64,000 nt of DNA from Vibrio hepatarius. GTDB taxonomy: Bacteria > Pseudomonadota > Gammaproteobacteria > Enterobacterales > Vibrionaceae. The stretch spans positions 62,001 through 126,000 of the forward strand of contig NZ_JAHKPM010000051.1 of the NCBI RefSeq assembly GCF_018860525.1. The letters are read 5' to 3'. Both the position numbers and the translations under genes were made by a program. The notes under the pieces were generated by a model. The model ran no database searches, had not been told where the DNA came from, and worked only from the letters and a program-made list of their open reading frames with translations. Shown here piece by piece: positions 10,442-20,713 of this stretch; within the stretch, counting starts at the first letter, position 1; every line of letters starts with the position of its first letter.

Positions 10442-11467
10442 TTGCCGAATCTAACCGTTGCACTTGATGCAATGGGCGGGGATCTCGGTCCTCGCGTTAC
10501 AGTGCCTGCCGCCGTGCAGGCACTGTCGCATTTCCCAGAGCTAAAAGTGATTCTTACAGGTGATCAAACAGTGATCACTACTTTATTATCTTCGCTTGGT
10601 TATCAACCTCATTCCCGCTTGGTCGTTCAGCATAGTGACCGAGTCATTTCTGATTCAGAAAAACCCTCTTTAGCGTTAAGACATAGCGATGGCACTTCAA
10701 TGGCATTGGCTATTGACGCTGTGGCGAAAGGAGAGGCCGATGCATGTGTTAGTGGTGGGAATACAGGTGCGCTGATGGCCTTATCGCGGTTTAAGCTTAA
10801 ATTACTGCCCGGTATTGAGCGCCCCGCATTAATATCGGCACTTCCCACAGCTTCGGGCTCACAAACTTGGATGCTAGACCTTGGCGCTAATGTTTCTAGT
10901 GATGCAGATTCGTTGTTTCAGTTTGCTGTGATGGGAAGTGCTTTAGCTGAACAATATCTGCAGTCCCCCCCCCGTGTAGCGATTCTCAACATAGGTGCAG
11001 AAGAAATTAAAGGCAATGACTTGGTTAAGCGTTGCGCTGAGATGCTATCTAAAACTAACTCAGTTAATTTTGTTGGCTATATTGAAGGTAACCAATTACT
11101 CTCTGATGTCGCTGATGTTGTCGTTTGTGATGGTTTTGTGGGAAATGTTTGCCTTAAGGCATGTGAAGGCACTGCGCAGATATTTATCGACAAGCTGAGG
11201 TCGAGTATGATGTCTACATCTATAAAGGGTTGGGTTGCAAGAAAATTATTTTCTGGATTATTTAATGACCTAAAAACACTGAACCCCGACCAGTATAACG
11301 GGGCAAGTTTGCTAGGATTGCGCGGCATTGTGATAAAAAGCCACGGAAGTGCTGATGTAGATGCTCTTGTCAATGCGATTGGCGAGGCATTACACGAGGT
11401 CAAACGACAGGTACCAAGCCGTATTAGCGATCGTTTGGAAGCGGTTTTACTCGAGAGGCATTATTAG
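10442..11467 (+). CDS. plsX: Phosphate acyltransferase PlsX
   Basis: Converts acyl-ACP and phosphate to acyl-phosphate for phospholipid synthesis; peripheral membrane enzyme. Motifs: [13 protein letters not shown] at the N-terminus, [13 protein letters not shown] (~residues 101-113), [12 protein letters not shown] and [15 protein letters not shown]. Translation starts at TTG (10442), since the conserved N-terminus begins immediately after it and AAGG sits 7 nt upstream. Length 341 is normal. A run of nine C residues (10965-10973) interrupts the frame context at QSPPRV but the frame stays open. Confidence 0.96.
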   Translation: MPNLTVALDAMGGDLGPRVTVPAAVQALSHFPELKVILTGDQTVITTLLSSLGYQPHSRLVVQHSDRVISDSEKPSLALRHSDGTSMALAIDAVAKGEADACVSGGNTGALMALSRFKLKLLPGIERPALISALPTASGSQTWMLDLGANVSSDADSLFQFAVMGSALAEQYLQSPPRVAILNIGAEEIKGNDLVKRCAEMLSKTNSVNFVGYIEGNQLLSDVADVVVCDGFVGNVCLKACEGTAQIFIDKLRSSMMSTSIKGWVARKLFSGLFNDLKTLNPDQYNGASLLGLRGIVIKSHGSADVDALVNAIGEALHEVKRQVPSRISDRLEAVLLERHY

Positions 11468-11472
11468 TCTTC

Positions 11473-12423
11473 ATGTATAGCAAAATTTTAGGTACTGGCA
11501 GCTACCTGCCATCTCAAGTGCGTTCAAATGCAGATTTAGAGAAAATGGTAGACACAAGTGATGAATGGATCGTAGCTCGTACTGGAATACGAGAGAGACG
11601 CATCGCTGCTGAGAATGAAACTGTTGCAGACATGGGAGCCATTGCTGCGCGCAATGCCATTGAAATGGCGGGAGTTGGAATCGATGATATTGACCTTATT
11701 ATTGTCGCAACGACCAGTGGTAGCCATGCATTTCCATCTTCAGCTTGTCAGGTTCAGGCTAAGTTAGGGCGCTCTACATGCCCTGCTTTTGATATTGCTG
11801 CGGCTTGTTCTGGTTTTATTTACGCTTTATCTGTAGCCGATCAACATATCAAAACGGGTATGTGTAGAAATGTTTTGGTCATCGGTTCTGATACTTTGTC
11901 CAAAACATGTGATTCAACTGATCGCTCAACAATTATTTTGTTTGGAGATGGTGCTGGGGCTGTGGTAATGGGCGCTAGTAAAGATCCTGGTATTATATCA
12001 ACCCATATATATTCAGATGGCCGTTTTGGTGATTTATTAAGTCTTGAAGCACCAGAGCGAGGTAAAGATGCCAATAAATGGCTGCATATGGCAGGTAATG
12101 AAGTATTTAAAGTTGCAGTCACACAGCTTTCAAATCTTGTAAAAGATACGCTTAAGGCCAACGGTATGCACAAATCTGAGCTAGACTGGCTGGTGCCTCA
12201 CCAAGCGAATTACCGTATCATATCAGCGACAGCCAAAAAGTTATCTATGTCTCTTGAGCAAGTTGTGATAACGCTTGATAAACATGGGAATACCTCTGCG
12301 GCGACGGTTCCGACTGCGTTGGATGAAGCAGTACGTGACGGGCGTATCCAGCGAGGTCAAACCCTTTTGCTTGAAGCCTTCGGTGGGGGGTTTACTTGGG
12401 GTTCTGCGCTAGTTAAATTCTAG
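11473..12423 (+). CDS. fabH: 3-oxoacyl-ACP synthase III FabH
   Basis: Starts fatty-acid elongation by condensing acetyl-CoA with malonyl-ACP. The catalytic Cys-His-Asn triad is visible in [14 protein letters not shown] (Cys ~112), [12 protein letters not shown] (His) and [11 protein letters not shown] (Asn). The 316-residue length fits the E. coli enzyme (317). It lies 5 bp after plsX and is presumably co-transcribed; a 124-bp gap then precedes fabD. Confidence 0.97.
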   Translation: MYSKILGTGSYLPSQVRSNADLEKMVDTSDEWIVARTGIRERRIAAENETVADMGAIAARNAIEMAGVGIDDIDLIIVATTSGSHAFPSSACQVQAKLGRSTCPAFDIAAACSGFIYALSVADQHIKTGMCRNVLVIGSDTLSKTCDSTDRSTIILFGDGAGAVVMGASKDPGIISTHIYSDGRFGDLLSLEAPERGKDANKWLHMAGNEVFKVAVTQLSNLVKDTLKANGMHKSELDWLVPHQANYRIISATAKKLSMSLEQVVITLDKHGNTSAATVPTALDEAVRDGRIQRGQTLLLEAFGGGFTWGSALVKF

Positions 12424-12547
12424 ACTATCGTAAGCTTTCTAAATGTTTGATGTCTAGAGCCTATTTTCTTGCTGAATCAAATAGCACGATGATGGCCTCT
12501 AGAAATAGGCATCGTTTGTTTATTATTTTATTTTTAAGGTAAATAAA

Positions 12548-13471
12548 ATGAGCAATTTTGCTATCGTATTTCCAGGCCAAGGTTCACAAGCCGTTGGTAT
12601 GCTTGCAGAGCTTGGCCAACACTATGATGTGGTAAAAAACACTTATGCAGAAGCGTCTGAGGCTTTGGGTTACGATCTTTGGGCACTAGTCCAAGATGGT
12701 CCTGCTGAAGATTTAAATCAGACTTCTCGTACTCAACCGGCTTTACTTGCTTCGTCAGTGGCAATTTGGCGGATTTGGCAAGAGCTTGGCTTAGAGCAAC
12801 CAAAGAATATCGCAGGCCATAGTCTTGGTGAATACTCTGCTTTAGTATGTGCTGGTGTTATTGATTTTAAGCAAGCTATTAAGTTGGTCGAATTACGCGG
12901 TCAATTAATGCAGCAAGCTGTTCCTGCTGGCACTGGTGCTATGTTCGCAATTATTGGTCTTGATGATCAATCTATTGCCGATGCATGTGAGGCAGCTGCG
13001 CAGGGTGACATCGTTTCCCCAGTAAACTATAACTCGCCTGGGCAAGTTGTTATCGCCGGTAGCAAAGAGGCGGTTGAACGTGCAGGAGTATTTTGTAAAG
13101 AAGCAGGTGCGAAGCGAGTATTACCACTACCAGTATCTGTCCCTTCTCATTGCGCTCTCATGAAACCAGCAGCGGACAAATTAGCGGCTGCACTAGAAGG
13201 TATTGATTTTAATGTACCACAAATACCAGTAATCAATAATGTTGATGTTATTGCAGAAACTGATCCCGCCAAAATTAAAAATGCGCTAGTGCGACAGCTG
13301 TTCAGCCCTGTCCGTTGGACTGAAAGTGTTCAGCTGATGAGCGATCAAGGTGCGGATAAGTTATTTGAACTTGGTCCAGGCAAGGTTCTAACCGGTCTAA
13401 CAAAGCGTATTGTTAAGTCACTTAGCGGCGCTGCCGTTAATGATGTAGCATCGCTTGAAGCTGCTAAGTAA
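12548..13471 (+). CDS. fabD: Malonyl-CoA:ACP transacylase FabD
   Basis: Loads malonyl groups on ACP. FVFPGQGSQ-type N-terminus (IVFPGQGSQAVGM), nucleophile elbow GHSLGEYSALV (Ser ~92), and the late VPSHCALMKPAA histidine motif are present. Length 307 is normal. AAGG is present upstream of the ATG. fabG begins 20 bp downstream. Confidence 0.97.
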   Translation: MSNFAIVFPGQGSQAVGMLAELGQHYDVVKNTYAEASEALGYDLWALVQDGPAEDLNQTSRTQPALLASSVAIWRIWQELGLEQPKNIAGHSLGEYSALVCAGVIDFKQAIKLVELRGQLMQQAVPAGTGAMFAIIGLDDQSIADACEAAAQGDIVSPVNYNSPGQVVIAGSKEAVERAGVFCKEAGAKRVLPLPVSVPSHCALMKPAADKLAAALEGIDFNVPQIPVINNVDVIAETDPAKIKNALVRQLFSPVRWTESVQLMSDQGADKLFELGPGKVLTGLTKRIVKSLSGAAVNDVASLEAAK

Positions 13472-13491
13472 TATTGAGGAAAATACATATG

Positions 13492-14226
13492 ATGAATCTT
13501 GAAGGCCAAGTCGCTTTAGTGACAGGTGCTAGCCGTGGTATCGGTCGTGCTATTGCTGAACTTCTAGCAGAAAGGGGCGCAACAGTCGTTGGTACCGCTA
13601 CATCTGAAAGTGGTGCTGCAGCAATCAGTGATTACTTAGGTGAAAAAGGTAAGGGCTTAGCTCTAAACGTGACAGATATCGAATCAATTGAAGCAACTCT
13701 GAAAAAAATTAACGATGAGTTTGGAACAATCGATATTTTGGTGAACAATGCAGGTATTACGCGTGATAACTTACTTATGCGCATGAAAGATGATGAATGG
13801 AATGACATCATCGATACTAACCTGACTCCAATCTACCGCATGTCTAAAGCAGTTCTTCGTGGTATGATGAAGAAGCGCTCAGGCCGTATTATTAATATTG
13901 GCTCTGTTGTTGGTACTATGGGTAACGCAGGGCAAGCTAATTATGCTGCTGCTAAAGCGGGTGTGATTGGTTTTACTAAGTCTATGGCACGTGAAGTCGC
14001 TTCTCGTGGCGTAACAATAAATACTGTCGCTCCTGGTTTTATTGAAACCGATATGACTAAGATGTTAAATGAAGATCAAAGGGCTGCAACTTTGTCTAAT
14101 GTTCCTTCAGGTCGTCTTGGTGACCCGCGTGAAATTGCTTCAGCGGTAGTGTTTCTTGCTTCACCAGAAGCTGCGTACATTACGGGCGAAACTTTGCACG
14201 TTAATGGTGGCATGTATATGGTTTGA
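13492..14226 (+). CDS. fabG: 3-oxoacyl-ACP reductase FabG
   Basis: NADPH-dependent short-chain dehydrogenase reducing 3-oxoacyl-ACP. Rossmann motif TGASRGIGRAIA, NNAGITRDNLL, catalytic Ser in INIGSVVGTMG and YxxxK in QANYAAAKAG. The second of two adjacent ATGs (13492) gives MNLEGQVALV and exactly 244 residues, as in E. coli; AGGAA lies just upstream. A longer frame starting at TTG 13474 is rejected. Confidence 0.97.
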   Translation: MNLEGQVALVTGASRGIGRAIAELLAERGATVVGTATSESGAAAISDYLGEKGKGLALNVTDIESIEATLKKINDEFGTIDILVNNAGITRDNLLMRMKDDEWNDIIDTNLTPIYRMSKAVLRGMMKKRSGRIINIGSVVGTMGNAGQANYAAAKAGVIGFTKSMAREVASRGVTINTVAPGFIETDMTKMLNEDQRAATLSNVPSGRLGDPREIASAVVFLASPEAAYITGETLHVNGGMYMV

Positions 14227-14296
14227 TGCTAAGTTGAACAAAATAGGCATTTGATGTTACAAAATAGCCTATAGTTTGTGATGACCAGCGTCTATG

Positions 14297-14313
14297 TGCA
14301 CAAGAATTGTGCA
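14297..14313. promoter_or_regulatory. Inverted repeat in the fabG-acpP gap
   Basis: TGCACAA-GAA-TTGTGCA, a perfect 7-bp inverted repeat with a 3-bp spacer, 144 bp before the acpP start. It could be an operator or a small hairpin; no regulator is assigned. Confidence 0.4.
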
Positions 14314-14362
14314 TGATATAAGTCAAAAATGTATTGAATTTCGGTAAAAATCGCTAAATTTG

Positions 14363-14373
14363 TGGTTTGACCA
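14363..14373 (+). promoter_or_regulatory. FadR-like operator core upstream of acpP
   Basis: TGGTTTGACCA matches the FadR core TGGTCNGACCA at all but one defined position. A TTGACC inside it (14367-14372) could serve as a -35 element. FadR activates several fatty-acid synthesis promoters in E. coli, so control of acpP is plausible, but the flanks of the full 17-bp consensus match poorly. Confidence 0.35.
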
Positions 14374-14456
14374 GCAAGTACCCTCTTGCAACTTTCAATA
14401 GTTCGAATAAACTACGGAACCATCGCATTAAGCGAAATCTGTAAAGGAAAAGAAAA

Positions 14457-14690
14457 ATGAGCAACATCGAAGAACGCGTAAAGAAAATCATTGTTGAACA
14501 GCTAGGTGTAGATGAAGCAGAAGTAAAAAATGAAGCTTCATTTGTTGACGATCTAGGTGCTGATTCTCTAGACACTGTTGAACTAGTAATGGCTCTAGAA
14601 GAAGAATTTGACACTGAGATTCCAGACGAAGAAGCTGAGAAGATCACCACTGTTCAAGCTGCAATCGACTACGTAAACAGCGCTCAGTAA
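14457..14690 (+). CDS. acpP: Acyl carrier protein
   Basis: The 77-residue acidic carrier of fatty-acid synthesis. The 4'-phosphopantetheine attachment site [18 protein letters not shown] is intact (Ser ~37). AAAGGAAAAG before the ATG gives a strong ribosome site. It has a 230-bp upstream gap likely holding its own promoter and is followed by a strong hairpin, as expected for one of the most abundant proteins. Confidence 0.99.
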
Positions 14691-14700
14691 TATCTCTCCC

Positions 14701-14731
14701 AGGCGGCCTTCTGGCCGCCTGTGTTCTTTTT
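14701..14731 (+). terminator. Terminator/attenuator between acpP and fabF
   Basis: A perfect 8-bp G+C-rich stem AGGCGGCC/GGCCGCCT with a TTCT loop, followed after six bases by TTTTT. It probably ends most acpP transcripts, with read-through into fabF. Confidence 0.75.
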
Positions 14732-14783
14732 AACTCTTCTATACCTTTTCATAGAATCACATCAATTCCGGAGAATAAAAATC

Positions 14784-16028
14784 GTGTCCAAGCGTCGTGT
14801 TGTTGTCACTGGCATGGGTATGTTGTCACCGGTCGGCAACACTGTAGAATCATCCTGGAAGGCCCTGCTAGAAGGTCAAAGCGGTATCGTAAATATCGAG
14901 CACTTTGACTCAGAAAACTTTTCGACCCGTTTTGCGGGCTTAGTAAAGGATTTTGACTGCACTGAATACATGTCAAAAAAAGATGCTCGTAAAATGGATT
15001 TGTTTATCCAATACGGCATTGCTGCTGGCATCCAAGCTATTGATGACTCAGGCTTAGAAATTAACCACGAAAACGCTGCGCGCGTTGGTGTGGCTATTGG
15101 CTCTGGCATTGGTGGACTTGACCTTATCGAAACGGGCCATACGGCTTTGGTCGAAAAGGGACCACGAAAAGTAAGCCCTTTCTTTGTCCCATCAACCATT
15201 GTTAATATGGTAGCGGGAAACCTATCGATCATGCGTGGCTTACGTGGCCCTAATATCGCTATTTCTACAGCCTGTACTACGGGTTTGCATAATATTGGCC
15301 ATGCCGCTCGTATGATTGCCTATGGTGATGCGGATGCTATGGTAGCCGGTGGTGCTGAAAAAGCTTCTACTCCACTGGGTATGGCTGGTTTTGGCGCAGC
15401 TAAAGCATTATCTACTCGTAATGATGAGCCTCAAAAAGCTTCTCGACCTTGGGATAAAGAACGTGATGGTTTTGTTCTAGGTGATGGAGCAGGCGTTATT
15501 GTCCTTGAAGAATATGAGCACGCTAAAGCACGTGGTGCCAAAATATATGCCGAACTTGTCGGTTTTGGCATGTCGGGCGATGCTTACCATATGACCTCCC
15601 CGAGCGAAGATGGTTCTGGTGGTGCTTTAGCGATGGAAGCGGCAATGCGTGATGCAGGGATTACTGGTTCGCAAGTCGGTTATGTTAACGCTCATGGTAC
15701 TTCTACTCCAGCAGGTGACGTTGCGGAAGCTAAGGGTATTCGACGTGCTCTAGGACAAGAGGGTTGCAAGCAGGTTAAGGTTTCTTCTACTAAGTCCATG
15801 ACAGGTCACCTTTTAGGTGCAGCAGGTTCTGTGGAAGCTATCGTTACTATTATGGCTCTTATTGATCAGATGGTACCACCTACTATCAACTTAGATAATT
15901 GTGAAGACGGGCTAGAAGATATCGATCTCGTCCCGCATATTTCAAAATCAATGGACTCAGAGTATGCTATCTGTAACTCATTTGGTTTTGGTGGAACAAA
16001 TGGTTCTTTGGTTTTCAAAAAAATCTAA
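14784..16028 (+). CDS. fabF: 3-oxoacyl-ACP synthase II FabF
   Basis: Elongating ketosynthase. Cys-His-His catalytic residues are seen in [25 protein letters not shown] and [12 protein letters not shown]. The correct start is GTG at 14784 ([17 protein letters not shown]), preceded by CGGAG, giving 414 residues like the E. coli protein (413). The 21 codons upstream in the same frame overlap the terminator and are not conserved, so they are excluded. Confidence 0.97.
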   Translation: MSKRRVVVTGMGMLSPVGNTVESSWKALLEGQSGIVNIEHFDSENFSTRFAGLVKDFDCTEYMSKKDARKMDLFIQYGIAAGIQAIDDSGLEINHENAARVGVAIGSGIGGLDLIETGHTALVEKGPRKVSPFFVPSTIVNMVAGNLSIMRGLRGPNIAISTACTTGLHNIGHAARMIAYGDADAMVAGGAEKASTPLGMAGFGAAKALSTRNDEPQKASRPWDKERDGFVLGDGAGVIVLEEYEHAKARGAKIYAELVGFGMSGDAYHMTSPSEDGSGGALAMEAAMRDAGITGSQVGYVNAHGTSTPAGDVAEAKGIRRALGQEGCKQVKVSSTKSMTGHLLGAAGSVEAIVTIMALIDQMVPPTINLDNCEDGLEDIDLVPHISKSMDSEYAICNSFGFGGTNGSLVFKKI

Positions 16029-16052
16029 AGAGTCTCTGAAAGATCTGTGATA

Positions 16053-16088
16053 AAACGGCTTAATGCATTGGCATTAGGCCGTTTCTTT
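16053..16088 (+). terminator. Hairpin terminator between fabF and pabC
   Basis: A 14-bp stem (AAACGGCTTAATGC / GCATTAGGCCGTTT, one wobble) with a 4-nt loop and a short T-rich tail. Confidence 0.75.
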
Positions 16089-16104
16089 ATATACAGGTGA
16101 AACT

Positions 16105-16908
16105 ATGTACTGGGTTAATGGACAAGCTACAGATATGATCTCGTTGCGTGACCGCTCTTTTCAATATGGAGATGGTTGCTTCACAACTATGTTGGTTAAA
16201 AACAACCAGGTTCAGCATTGGGATAAACACAAGGAAAGGATGCAGTCCTGCCTCGAACTACTTGGAATTACACCACCCAGCTGGCAACAAGTGGAGAGTT
16301 GGTTGAGTAAAGCAATTATTGCTGATGCTAAGTCCGGCCTTAAGCTTCATATCAGTCGTGGTGAAGGTGGGCGTGGATATAGCCCGAATCAAGTTATATC
16401 ACCCAGTATTACCATAAATGCCTTTAATTACCCAGTGCATTATGAGCGATGGCTTATCAAAGGTATTCGCCTAGGTATATGCAGTTTACGCCTTGGTTTA
16501 AATCCTTTACTTGCCGGCCATAAGCATAATAACCGACTTGAACAGGTATTACTGAAAGCTGAAATGGACAAAGAAGGTCTTCCGGATGGTGTTGTTCTCG
16601 ATATTAACGATAATGTCATTGAAACCACATCAGCCAATATTTTTTGGGTTAAGGAAGATGTTATCTATACACCAGACCTTTCTAATGCTGGTGTAAAGGG
16701 CGTCATGCAGCGTGTCATAATTGACTTTGCGGCTAAGAATAAAATTGATGTTAAGACAGGGCAATACGCACTTGAAGAGTTATTTAATGCAGATGAAGTC
16801 TTTGTTTCCAACTCGCTGCTTGGCGTCGCACAAGTAGATTTTATTGGTAAGCAAGCCTATGACAAAGGGCCAATCACAAAACAAATTCAGGAGATGGTTA
16901 ACTCGTGA
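16105..16908 (+). CDS. pabC: 4-amino-4-deoxychorismate lyase
   Basis: PLP fold-type IV enzyme releasing p-aminobenzoate and pyruvate in folate synthesis. RDRSFQYGDGCFTTM at the N-terminus, AGHKHNNRLEQVLLKAEM (the PLP-lysine region) and IETTSANIFWV are family motifs. Length 267 fits. Its stop overlaps the GTG start of mltG (GTGA), indicating translational coupling. The pabC-mltG-tmk-holB-tatD order is conserved in gammaproteobacteria. Confidence 0.95.
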   Translation: MYWVNGQATDMISLRDRSFQYGDGCFTTMLVKNNQVQHWDKHKERMQSCLELLGITPPSWQQVESWLSKAIIADAKSGLKLHISRGEGGRGYSPNQVISPSITINAFNYPVHYERWLIKGIRLGICSLRLGLNPLLAGHKHNNRLEQVLLKAEMDKEGLPDGVVLDINDNVIETTSANIFWVKEDVIYTPDLSNAGVKGVMQRVIIDFAAKNKIDVKTGQYALEELFNADEVFVSNSLLGVAQVDFIGKQAYDKGPITKQIQEMVNS

Positions 16909-17921
16909 TTAGAAAAGTCACCGCTTTATTGGTATGTGTTGGACTGTTGGCCATTGCTAGCTATGTATACATTGGTCAGAAAATGGAACTGTTCATCAAC
17001 CAGACTCTAGCATTAAAGCAAGAAAGAATTTACACCGTCAATCCTGGGGAAAGTTTTAACAGAGTTCTATCGAGTTTGTCGCAGGACCAATTGATTTTAA
17101 CGAGCAAACTTAATAGCCTAGTCCATAGATTTTATCCCGAAATGGTCGAAGTTAAAGCGGGCACCTACCTTCTAATACCAGGGATGACATTAAAGCAAGC
17201 TCTAGAACTGTTCAAAACGGGTAGAGAACATCAGTTTTCTATCACTTTTGTTGAAGGTTCTACCTTTTCGGAATGGCGTGAATTATTACAGCAATCACCA
17301 CACCTTGAACATGAAATCGATGATTTAAGTGAGGCTGAGATTGCAACGCAAATAGGTGTGAAAAAGAACAAGCTGGAAGGCCTATTACTGGCAGAAACTT
17401 ACCATTACACTGTGGGCACGACCGACCTCGATATATTGCAGCGTGCAGCAAATCAGCTGCAACAAGTACTTGAGGAACAGTGGGCTGAGAATGACAAAAA
17501 ACTGCCGCTTAATTCGCCTTATGAAGCATTGATTTTAGCATCTATCATCGAGAAAGAAACTGCGGTGGACTCAGAGCGACAGCGCGTGGCAGCCGTATTT
17601 ATCAACCGACTCAACAAACGTATGCGATTGCAAACTGATCCAACAGTCATTTATGGAATGGGAAATAAATATGACGGTAATATTCGCAAGAAAGATCTTC
17701 GAACACCAACGCCGTACAACACCTATACTATTTTTGGCTTGCCGCCGACACCAATTGCTATGCCTGGAGAAGCGTCAATTGAAGCCGCTCTAAACCCTGA
17801 AGATAGTCGCTACCTTTATTTTGTAGCTAGTGGTGACGGTGGACATGTTTTTTCAAAAACCTTAGCCGAACATAATCGAGCAGTTCGAGCTTATTTAAAA
17901 AAGTTAAGAAGTAGGAAATGA
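16905..17921 (+). CDS. mltG: Endolytic murein transglycosylase MltG
   Basis: Membrane-anchored lytic transglycosylase thought to end glycan strands. A single N-terminal membrane helix (residues ~5-24) is followed by the YceG/MltG domain with [21 protein letters not shown] (catalytic Glu), [12 protein letters not shown] and [20 protein letters not shown]. Starts with GTG overlapping pabC and overlaps tmk by ATGA. Confidence 0.96.
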   Translation: MIRKVTALLVCVGLLAIASYVYIGQKMELFINQTLALKQERIYTVNPGESFNRVLSSLSQDQLILTSKLNSLVHRFYPEMVEVKAGTYLLIPGMTLKQALELFKTGREHQFSITFVEGSTFSEWRELLQQSPHLEHEIDDLSEAEIATQIGVKKNKLEGLLLAETYHYTVGTTDLDILQRAANQLQQVLEEQWAENDKKLPLNSPYEALILASIIEKETAVDSERQRVAAVFINRLNKRMRLQTDPTVIYGMGNKYDGNIRKKDLRTPTPYNTYTIFGLPPTPIAMPGEASIEAALNPEDSRYLYFVASGDGGHVFSKTLAEHNRAVRAYLKKLRSRK

Positions 17922-18553
17922 ACAAAGCGAAATTTATCGTTATAGAAGGCCTGGAAGGTGCAGGGAAAAGTACTGCGATTAAAGCGATACTTGAGGCTCT
18001 TGAGAATGCTGGAGTGAAGAGCATTCAAAATACCCGTGAACCTGGTGGTACGGCTTTGGCAGAGCAGCTACGTACTTTGGTTAAGCAAGAGCATGAAGGT
18101 GAAGAGCTGCAAGATATGACGGAGCTTTTACTTATGTATGCTGCTCGTGTTCAGTTAGTCGAGAACGTGATTAAACCAGCTTTAGCGTCAGGCCGTTGGG
18201 TTGTTGGTGATCGGCATGATATGTCTTCCCAAGCGTACCAAGGTGGTGGACGTGAGCTTTCACAAAAGTCGTTACTAGAGCTTAAACGAACCACGCTAGG
18301 TGATTTTAAACCCGATTTAACGATATATCTTGATATTGATCCTCAAGTCGGCCTTGCACGAGCGAGAGGAAGAGGAGAGTTAGATCGTATCGAGAAGATG
18401 GATATGAGTTTTTTTGAACGGACAAGAAAACGCTATCTAGAATTAGCGGCTAACGATAACGATGTTATTATTATTGATGCCGAACAGAGCATTAGTGCTG
18501 TTGCAAACGATATACAAAGTAAATTAAGTCAATGGTTAGAGCTACAGTCATGA
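17918..18553 (+). CDS. tmk: Thymidylate kinase
   Basis: Phosphorylates dTMP to dTDP. P-loop [12 protein letters not shown], the TREPGGT substrate motif and [15 protein letters not shown] are intact; lid arginines follow in [10 protein letters not shown]. 211 residues. Overlaps both neighbours through ATGA junctions. Confidence 0.97.
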   Translation: MNKAKFIVIEGLEGAGKSTAIKAILEALENAGVKSIQNTREPGGTALAEQLRTLVKQEHEGEELQDMTELLLMYAARVQLVENVIKPALASGRWVVGDRHDMSSQAYQGGGRELSQKSLLELKRTTLGDFKPDLTIYLDIDPQVGLARARGRGELDRIEKMDMSFFERTRKRYLELAANDNDVIIIDAEQSISAVANDIQSKLSQWLELQS

Positions 18554-19512
18554 CATTGAACTACCCATGGCTAGCCAATATTTGGAGCAAATGGCAGTTT
18601 GGTCTCGAGCATGGCACTTTTTCAAGTGCGACTCTACTAATCTCTGAGCCAGGTTTAGGTACCGAGCAGCTGGTCAACTTATTTAGTAGTGCGGTTATGT
18701 GTGGCAATTATGCTAGTGAGGCATGTGGTGTGTGTCATAGTTGCCAATTAATGCAAGCGCGTAATCATCCTGATTTTCATTTGGTGAAACCTGAAAAAGA
18801 AGGTAAAACAATCACTGTTGAACAAATTCGAACCTGCAATCGCTTAGCTCATGAATCATCGCAATTGTCTGGAAAGCGTTTGTTTATAATTGACCCCGTT
18901 GAGTCTATGACGGAATCTGCGGCTAATGCCTTACTAAAAACCCTTGAAGAATCTACAAAAACGTGTGTATTCCTTCTTATTACCTATAAATGTCATCAAG
19001 TCTTGCCGACTGTGATGAGTCGATGTCAAAGATGGCAGGTACCCAAACCTTCTTCGCAAGTAATGCTCGAGTGGTTAAGCAAAGAAGTGTCTTCTACACT
19101 CCCTTCTTTCGTTGCACACATTAACGACAATGCACCGTTGGCCACCCTGTCTTTTCTTGAAAGAGAGCAGGGAGATAAATATCATCAAATCGAGAGAGAA
19201 TTTTTTGATTGTATAAAACTTAACGGTGATATTACCAGTTTGGCAAAACTACTTTCGAGTTCACATGAAGAGTACCTAAAATGGGTTTGGTATTTACTTA
19301 CTGATGCACAAAAAGTGTATTTTGGTCTGGATGAGGCTTATTTTACTCCTGGTGCTAAAGTGTTGGCTGGTTGTTTAAGCTATGAAAAACTGTATCAACA
19401 ATCAGACAGTCTGAGTCGATTAACGGAGCAGTTAAAAGAGTACACAGGACTAAATAGTGAGCTGCTGATTCTAAATTGGTTAACCAAATTTAATGAGGAA
19501 GTATGTTCGTAG
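18550..19512 (+). CDS. holB: DNA polymerase III subunit delta'
   Basis: Clamp-loader subunit. The AAA+ fold keeps the zinc-binding cysteines ([18 protein letters not shown]) and the [15 protein letters not shown] motif ([18 protein letters not shown]). It lacks a true P-loop, as expected for delta'. The ATG at 18550 overlaps the tmk stop (ATGA) and matches the family N-terminus MxxYPWL; an in-frame upstream ATG at 18532 is less likely. 320 residues. Confidence 0.95.
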   Translation: MTLNYPWLANIWSKWQFGLEHGTFSSATLLISEPGLGTEQLVNLFSSAVMCGNYASEACGVCHSCQLMQARNHPDFHLVKPEKEGKTITVEQIRTCNRLAHESSQLSGKRLFIIDPVESMTESAANALLKTLEESTKTCVFLLITYKCHQVLPTVMSRCQRWQVPKPSSQVMLEWLSKEVSSTLPSFVAHINDNAPLATLSFLEREQGDKYHQIEREFFDCIKLNGDITSLAKLLSSSHEEYLKWVWYLLTDAQKVYFGLDEAYFTPGAKVLAGCLSYEKLYQQSDSLSRLTEQLKEYTGLNSELLILNWLTKFNEEVCS

Positions 19513-20270
19513 ATTCACACTGTCATCTTGATAAACTAGACTATGAAAACTTACACTCGGGCGTTGCGGATGTAATAGAAAAGGCGAAAGCCTCAAATGT
19601 CACCGAAATACTTTCGGTTGGTGTTACTCTAGACTCTTTTCCGGATATGATGGCGTTAATTGAACCTTTCGATAATGTATATGCCTCCTGTGGTGTTCAC
19701 CCCCTTGATGTTGAAAGTGAATTTTCTTTAGAGCGCCTTTATGAATACGCATCTCATTCTAGAGTTATCGCAATTGGTGAGACAGGGCTAGACTATCATT
19801 ATCAACCTGAAACCAAAATGTTACAAACGTTGCGGTTCGAGCAACATGTTGAACTGGCGGTTAAGTTAAATAAGCCTCTGATCATTCACACGAGGCAAGC
19901 AAGGAAAGATACTTTAAATATTTTGCGTTCAGGGAGCGCAGAAAAATGTCGAGGTGTAATTCATTGCTTTACAGAAGATTTAGACTTTGCTCTAGCAGCA
20001 TTGGATCTCGGCTTTTATATCTCCATATCTGGTATTGTTACTTTTAAACAGGCTACAGACCTGAAAGAAGTAGTTAAAGCACTTCCATTGGAACGTTTGT
20101 TAATTGAGACAGACTCACCTTATTTAGCTCCTGTGCCGCACCGAGGAAAACAAAACCAGCCTGCATATGTTGCCGATGTCGCTTCCTATATTGCCAAGTT
20201 GAAGGGGCTTTCTTTATCTGAAGTTGGTTTTAAAACCAGCAATAATTTCAAGGATCTTTTTTTTAGATGA
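19503..20270 (+). CDS. TatD-family metal-dependent hydrolase (YcfH type)
   Basis: Metal-dependent DNase-family protein with a TIM-barrel fold. Metal-ligand motifs: FVDSHCHLD at the N-terminus, AIGETGLDYH, PLIIHTRQA, IHCFTED and LIETDSPYLAP. 255 residues. Overlaps the end of holB by 10 bp, as in other gammaproteobacteria. Exact in-cell substrate is unknown for this subfamily. Confidence 0.93.
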   Translation: MFVDSHCHLDKLDYENLHSGVADVIEKAKASNVTEILSVGVTLDSFPDMMALIEPFDNVYASCGVHPLDVESEFSLERLYEYASHSRVIAIGETGLDYHYQPETKMLQTLRFEQHVELAVKLNKPLIIHTRQARKDTLNILRSGSAEKCRGVIHCFTEDLDFALAALDLGFYISISGIVTFKQATDLKEVVKALPLERLLIETDSPYLAPVPHRGKQNQPAYVADVASYIAKLKGLSLSEVGFKTSNNFKDLFFR

Positions 20271-20713
20271 AAATAAAGATCTGAGCAATAAAAGTCATAA
20301 GTTTTAATGTTTTATGCTCTGGATCATCACTTGTTGATTAATTAATCTATTATACTAATGATGTTGAGCTAGCAGTATTGATTCTGTTGCAATGTAAATT
20401 TTCTTAATAAAATAACTATGGGCGTTATTTTATTTTCCCTGTAAAATTAATATTATCATTACTTAAGATCTTATAATTCAATAGGATAAGGCCATATTTG
20501 TGATGAACACTTTGATTTTAGACTGTGATCTATCTATTAGTTTGGAACTTATTTTTGTAAGCAGCTAGAAAGTTTGTTTACCATCAATATATATTTAGAG
20601 CCGGAAAATATACTGCAATATGTGGTTTCATTTTCCATGGGTGCTAACATTTAAGGCTGCGGGGGTGTGCCGTTAGAACCCAAGAATTCTTATAATTTTT
20701 CAGGAGCATATAT
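20271..20713. other. tatD-ptsG intergenic region
   Basis: 443 bp without a gene. It holds an imperfect long inverted repeat near 20276-20327 (GATCTGAGCA ... GCTCTGGATC) that could end the tatD transcript, a perfect 11-bp inverted repeat listed separately, isolated TGTGAT half-sites at 20500-20530, and the ptsG leader with AGGAG 8 nt before the ATG. Promoter elements were not resolved. Confidence 0.5.
20406..20434. promoter_or_regulatory. 11-bp perfect inverted repeat upstream of ptsG
   Basis: AATAAAATAAC and GTTATTTTATT separated by 7 nt (TATGGGC). The position suits a ptsG operator, but the arm order is the reverse of the E. coli Mlc/NagC consensus (TTATTT...AAATAA), so the assignment is open. 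It could also be an RNA hairpin. Confidence 0.45.

Noticed and set aside
14721..14783. N-terminal extension of FabF
   Set aside because: The extra 21 codons adjoin the acpP terminator, are not conserved, and the GTG at 14784 has a ribosome site and gives the family length.
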